This document shows positions 59,604 to 63,377 of a stretch of 63,377 nucleotides of DNA, in pieces; within the stretch, counting starts at the first letter, position 1; the number at the start of each line of letters is the position of its first letter. The stretch lies in the NCBI GenBank assembly GCA_944380275.1, contig CALWHB010000005.1:1-63377 (forward strand), given 5' to 3'. Under the pieces are notes generated by a model. That model made no database searches and had not been told where the DNA came from. It worked only from the letters and a program-made list of their open reading frames with translations. The position numbers and the translations under genes are program-made. Source of the stretch: an uncultured Christensenellaceae bacterium (GTDB taxonomy: Bacteria; Bacillota; Clostridia; Christensenellales; UBA3700).

Positions 59604-62600
59604 TCAGTTTATCGTCAAAGGACCGTAAAATCCTGTCTGCGTTGCCGAGGTTACCGCCGCCGCTCCTACCCAGCCGAACAGTTTGTCAACCGCGTTGAGT
59701 TTGAAGTAATTATCGGTAACGAACAGACCGTAAGCGTCGGTTTTTACATAGGTTTCGTCAAACACGTATGCCTTTATAACGGGTACGAGAGATGCGTCGT
59801 TCCACTCTGCCGCACCGCCGTCTGCCGTTTCTATCGCGGTTTCTTCAACCATGCTCTCACCGCTGCCCTGCACGCTCTCTGTAATGCTTACGCCTTGTGC
59901 CGTTCCCGTCGTGCCGTCGGTTTGTGCGTTTTGTGCAATTCCTTCTGCCTTTCCGCCATCATCGAGATAAGCCCTGTTGACACTCACGCCGCCGCTTATC
60001 ACGCCGTAATTGGTCGCGGCTATGCCGCCTGTCTTTGCAGACGCGCTGAGTACGCCTTCAAACGCGCAATTTTCTATCGTTCCGTAATTGTCTACCGCTA
60101 TGCCGCCTGCCGCAGAACCGTCGCCCGTCGCTATCACAACGGTGTCGGCAACCGTAAGATTTCTGACGACCGCGCCTTCGTCCACTCTCTCGAACAACGC
60201 CGCGCTGCCGGCTCTGTCTATAAGCATACCCTTAAACGCATAACCGTTGCCTTCAAATATGCCCTTGAATCCCTGTACGTTGCCTTCTCCGTCGCGCCAA
60301 GCAAGCATATCGGTCAGCTTTCCTCCGAAGTCTATATCTCCGGCGAGGAGCATATCTATCGCGTAATAATCCGCTGTGCCGCCTTCGTTGTCAATCCACA
60401 TATCGTAATCTGTCGCATCGGCAAGCACATAGAACGCGTCGCCTTCTTTCAGGGTCGTATCGAAATAGCGGAAAGTCAGAGTGCAATCTCTCATAGTTAC
60501 GACGAAGTTGCCACCGTCTGCCTTTTCGGGAAGATTTGCCGTCGCGTAAACCTGAGTCGTCGCAAAATAACCGTCATCACGTTTTTCAAGAACGCCTTCG
60601 CTCACAAGTTCGTCAAAGAAGTTTTCGGGGAAGGATACGGTTATTCCCGCCGCCGCCTCGCTTACGAGTTTTGCGTAATTTTCAGAGGATATTCCGAGAG
60701 CCGCCGCCTGTTCCTGGGTAAAGGTTATTATGCCGTCAGAAACAGCTTTAGGCGCAAGCATCGCAGAGTTGTAGGACTGGTCTTTTCCTACTGTATAATC
60801 AGCATAAATTCCCAGGTCTACCGCAAGTATTCTGCCTGCCGTCGTCATCGCGTTTGCGTTCATGGAAAATTCGCTTTCGACCGCGCCTATCGTCAAATCG
60901 GAAGGCGCGACCCACTCTGCCGAATACAGCGTGTAATTGCCGCCGTTTTCGCCGCCGAGTACGGGTCTGAACACAACCGTCGCACCGAGCGACGCCGTAT
61001 TGTCGGCATCTGCCTGAACGCTTGTCGTGAAATCGTATACGTCAACAAATTCAAATCCGGCAAGCTGCGCCTCTGAGAGGACCTCTCTCGCGTAATCTTC
61101 GTCAGCCAGCCTGCTCATTGCAATCATAAGGTCGTGCGGCGTATACGTGCCTACCGTATCGCTTAAGCTGAATACCGCCGCGTTTTCTCCGCTGCCCACG
61201 GTGATTTGCTGCGTTTCGTAAGTTATGACCGTGCTTTCTCCTTCGCCGGTAATTTTCTGTACAATCTCGTAAAGCACTCCGTCTTTTGCCAATACCTTTC
61301 TCGTCAAAGCCGTGAAATCCGCAAATCCGAATCTTTCAGCCGCCGCAACCTGCGAAGTTAGTTCTCCGGCCGATGTAAAGTAACTGCCCGTAAGCATACC
61401 GGCATCTTTATCTCCGTCCTTGAGCGTAAGAGTGCCGTCAGCGGTCGTGTCGTAATACTTGACCGCCTCAACGCCGTCGGCGTCTATCTGTCTGGGATAG
61501 ATTACGAGTGCAATTCCGTTGGCGACCTTTGTTCCTTCTCCTGAGAAGGTGTATTCCGTTCTCGAACCGCTGTCATAAGTAACGTCGCCAATCGTTTCTC
61601 CGCTCGCTCCGCCGCCGATAATGCCTTCAAGGCTCGCTTTGCTGTAATATCCTGCCTCTGTACCGCCTACGGAAAGCGTTCTGGTTTCTGACACCCCTCC
61701 GCTCGTAACGGTGATATTTACTGAGTAAATCTGCGCAACACCCGTATATACGACTTCTTTCATACTGGTTTCCACGTCGCCGTCCACCTCTACGTTGCCT
61801 CCGCGAACACCGATAGCCACGGTGAACGCGTTGACTCCCGAAGTAATTACCGTCGTACCCTCAAACTGCTGAGCCACGTCGCCTTGCGCGAACAAAGCCA
61901 CGATACGGTTGAGCGACGAACCCACGTTGAAATCACCGATTGCGCTGCGGTAACTTATTCCGTAACCGTCCCACACGAATCTGTTGTAAGGAGCTATAGC
62001 CTCAATCGCAATATATCCCGCGCCGGACGAATAGTCGACGTAATACGACTTGTTGTACTCGCCCTCTCCCGTCAGCACGTTGTGCTGCAAGCCGTCAGTC
62101 GTGTAGTCGTCCTGTGCCGCGAAATAATATCCTATATAGCCCTCTGTATACGGTTCGAGAAGGCTGAGGCTGCCGCCTGCCGCGCCGTCAATCTCTACGT
62201 AAGAATACACGTTGGTCGCCTGAGAAGTTCCGCCTCCCGTTATCGCGCCTGCTCCTGTAAGTCTTCCGTCCGCGACCGCGACGATTACGCCGTCAATCGC
62301 ACCGTCTGAAACGCCTGCAACATATCCTGCGCCGGCAGATATTACGTTATAATTTTCCGCCCCTGCGCTTTCGTTCACCCTGACCGCAATCCTGCTCAGC
62401 GTGCCGTCATTTCTGCCAGAAATCGCACCCCATACCGCTCCTGCCGCATTGACGTCGGCAGAGTATGTAAAGCTTGCGTCGACGATGCTCGCCCCCGACT
62501 CGTTCAGTCCCGTTATACCGCCCGCGTTTGTCGCGCCCGTGATTGTAAAGTCGCTTATCAGCTCAACGGATACGTTTGAAATCGTGCCTCTGTTTATTCC

Positions 62601-63377
62601 TGTAAGACCGCCCGTGCAAGCCGCCGTAAGAGGCGATAAAGGCATCAGTTTTACGTTGACGTTTTCTATTGTGCCTGCGTTGACCGCCACAAGCATACCC
62701 GCCGCGCCGTTCTTGTTTGTCGCCGCAGCTCCGCTCACGAGAGAAATTGTATATCCTCTGCCGTCAAATACGCCCGAGAATACAGCATCTGAAATCTCAG
62801 AGGTGTCCACGCCGTAAATGCTGCTTGTAAGGTAGAAGGACGAATTGTTCTTTATCGCCTGCAAGAACTGCTCTGCGGTAGACACCGCTATGCCCGTACC
62901 TGCCGTCGCCGCCGTCATCTGTCCGCTTTCGAGTTCTGACGACGTCGTAGACGCATTGGTAGAGTTGACAGAATCGTCGTTGCCCTTTACCGCAAAGGTG
63001 TATCTGTCGGTCGCAGTCTGCATATCATAACCTTCAAGTCCCGTGAAGGTAAAGCTCAGCACGTAACCGCTGCCTTGCGCAACGTACTTGAAATTGTCTG
63101 CGAGGTATCTGTCCACGATAGCGGGAGATACCGCGCTTTCGCTGTCGTTGACATAAAGCGACAGTGCGGACAACAACGCCTGATTGAGCTTTGCAAAGTC
63201 TGACGAAGAATCGTAAGCTCCGCCGCTCCACGGCTCTCCCGTGAGCAGTCTTTCTGTGATGCGCGTCTGCGCCTCTGCCGTTATATCTGGAGATTTTGCA
63301 AACAGGAAGTCAAGTCCCTGCAATCCGCTTATACCGACCGCGTAAGTTCCGTTTTCGCGTTCAGCAGTCATTATATC
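59604..63377 (-). CDS. Large surface/secreted protein with GLUG and YDG-like repeats (partial)
   Basis: At least 1257 codons; the frame is open to the window edge, so the N-terminus, including any signal peptide, is missing. GLUG-type motifs recur (GGLTGINRGTISNVSV, GGITGLNESG, GAISGRNDGTLS, GGIAVDNYGTIENC, GGIAATNYGVISGG). A YDG-like unit has AVKYYDTTADGTLT. The composition is Ala/Gly/Ser/Thr-rich with almost no Cys, as in adhesins and autotransporter-like stalks. No LPXTG or S-layer anchor is seen at the C-terminus (ends GFYGPLTIN). An internal ATG at 63371 has no SD and is not taken as the start. Confidence 0.85.
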   Translation of the reverse strand, partial: DIMTAERENGTYAVGISGLQGLDFLFAKSPDITAEAQTRITERLLTGEPWSGGAYDSSSDFAKLNQALLSALSLYVNDSESAVSPAIVDRYLADNFKYVAQGSGYVLSFTFTGLEGYDMQTATDRYTFAVKGNDDSVNSTNASTTSSELESGQMTAATAGTGIAVSTAEQFLQAIKNNSSFYLTSSIYGVDTSEISDAVFSGVFDGRGYTISLVSGAAATNKNGAAGMLVAVNAGTIENVNVKLMPLSPLTAACTGGLTGINRGTISNVSVELISDFTITGATNAGGITGLNESGASIVDASFTYSADVNAAGAVWGAISGRNDGTLSRIAVRVNESAGAENYNVISAGAGYVAGVSDGAIDGVIVAVADGRLTGAGAITGGGTSQATNVYSYVEIDGAAGGSLSLLEPYTEGYIGYYFAAQDDYTTDGLQHNVLTGEGEYNKSYYVDYSSGAGYIAIEAIAPYNRFVWDGYGISYRSAIGDFNVGSSLNRIVALFAQGDVAQQFEGTTVITSGVNAFTVAIGVRGGNVEVDGDVETSMKEVVYTGVAQIYSVNITVTSGGVSETRTLSVGGTEAGYYSKASLEGIIGGGASGETIGDVTYDSGSRTEYTFSGEGTKVANGIALVIYPRQIDADGVEAVKYYDTTADGTLTLKDGDKDAGMLTGSYFTSAGELTSQVAAAERFGFADFTALTRKVLAKDGVLYEIVQKITGEGESTVITYETQQITVGSGENAAVFSLSDTVGTYTPHDLMIAMSRLADEDYAREVLSEAQLAGFEFVDVYDFTTSVQADADNTASLGATVVFRPVLGGENGGNYTLYSAEWVAPSDLTIGAVESEFSMNANAMTTAGRILAVDLGIYADYTVGKDQSYNSAMLAPKAVSDGIITFTQEQAAALGISSENYAKLVSEAAAGITVSFPENFFDELVSEGVLEKRDDGYFATTQVYATANLPEKADGGNFVVTMRDCTLTFRYFDTTLKEGDAFYVLADATDYDMWIDNEGGTADYYAIDMLLAGDIDFGGKLTDMLAWRDGEGNVQGFKGIFEGNGYAFKGMLIDRAGSAALFERVDEGAVVRNLTVADTVVIATGDGSAAGGIAVDNYGTIENCAFEGVLSASAKTGGIAATNYGVISGGVSVNRAYLDDGGKAEGIAQNAQTDGTTGTAQGVSITESVQGSGESMVEETAIETADGGAAEWNDASLVPVIKAYVFDETYVKTDAYGLFVTDNYFKLNAVDKLFGWVGAAAVTSATQTGFYGPLTIN

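Noticed and set aside
1-63377. CRISPR arrays, IS elements, prophage genes
   Set aside because: No regularly spaced repeats, transposase or phage structural motifs were seen.

Overview
The window reads as chromosomal DNA of a spore-lineage Firmicute (Bacillota, Clostridia), probably an uncultured gut-type member. It carries a full Spo0A master regulator, a CwlD-type amidase, Gram-positive Shine-Dalgarno (SD) sites (AGGAGG type), sigma-A promoters with mostly exact 17-bp spacers, and lipoproteins with clostridial signals. The family-level placement is inference. No phage, IS element, CRISPR array or rRNA is visible; there is one tRNA gene. Most genes lie on the minus strand, as expected for one replication arm.

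Layout. 0.3-6.0 kb: an RlmD-type rRNA methyltransferase, two small proteins, a GH27 alpha-galactosidase with a carbohydrate-binding-like insert, an SH3/NlpC-P60 lipoprotein and a CwlD-like amidase whose upstream region holds three perfect DnaA boxes. 6.1-18.4 kb: a leftward gene train of Fe-alcohol dehydrogenase, thiN, HAD phosphatase, a membrane protein with a ribosomal-uL15-like C-terminus, GH20, GH36, a CtpE-like P-type ATPase, RadC and a YgjP metallopeptidase. 18.6-24.5 kb: a thioesterase, an HD/trxB/ABC/2-hydroxyacid dehydrogenase operon, a helical protein and tRNA-Ser(GGA) with an inverted duplication of its 3' end.

24.6-32.3 kb is the most unusual part. One consensus promoter heads three co-directional genes: a soluble paralogue of a TrkA-N/RyR-domain protein, the membrane-anchored channel-like TrkA-N/RyR protein itself, and a 1160-residue ClpA/B-type AAA + receiver-like + FtsH-type AAA + M41 protease fusion without membrane segments. 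I read this as a candidate undescribed ligand- or stress-sensing proteolytic system.

32.5-45 kb: an ion-transporter-superfamily permease, nitroreductase, zinc-ribbon membrane protein, O-antigen-ligase-like and DUF2238 proteins, a candidate structured small RNA, a MarR-controlled ABC exporter pair with twin operators, and Na+-pump decarboxylase beta/gamma genes behind a terminator-containing structured leader. 45-63.4 kb: a giant InlB-repeat/LRR lipoprotein, luxS, a three-gene ABC importer, mrp, a DUF1624 acyltransferase, an XRE regulator, spo0A, an acidic zinc-ribbon protein and a GLUG/YDG-repeat surface protein cut by the window edge.

A recurring regulatory theme is leaderless transcription. 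Four genes (1647, 10047, 57070 and 57609, all minus) have a good promoter whose -10 box ends 6 or 7 nt before the start codon and no SD. In three of them the six bases before ATG end in GCT.
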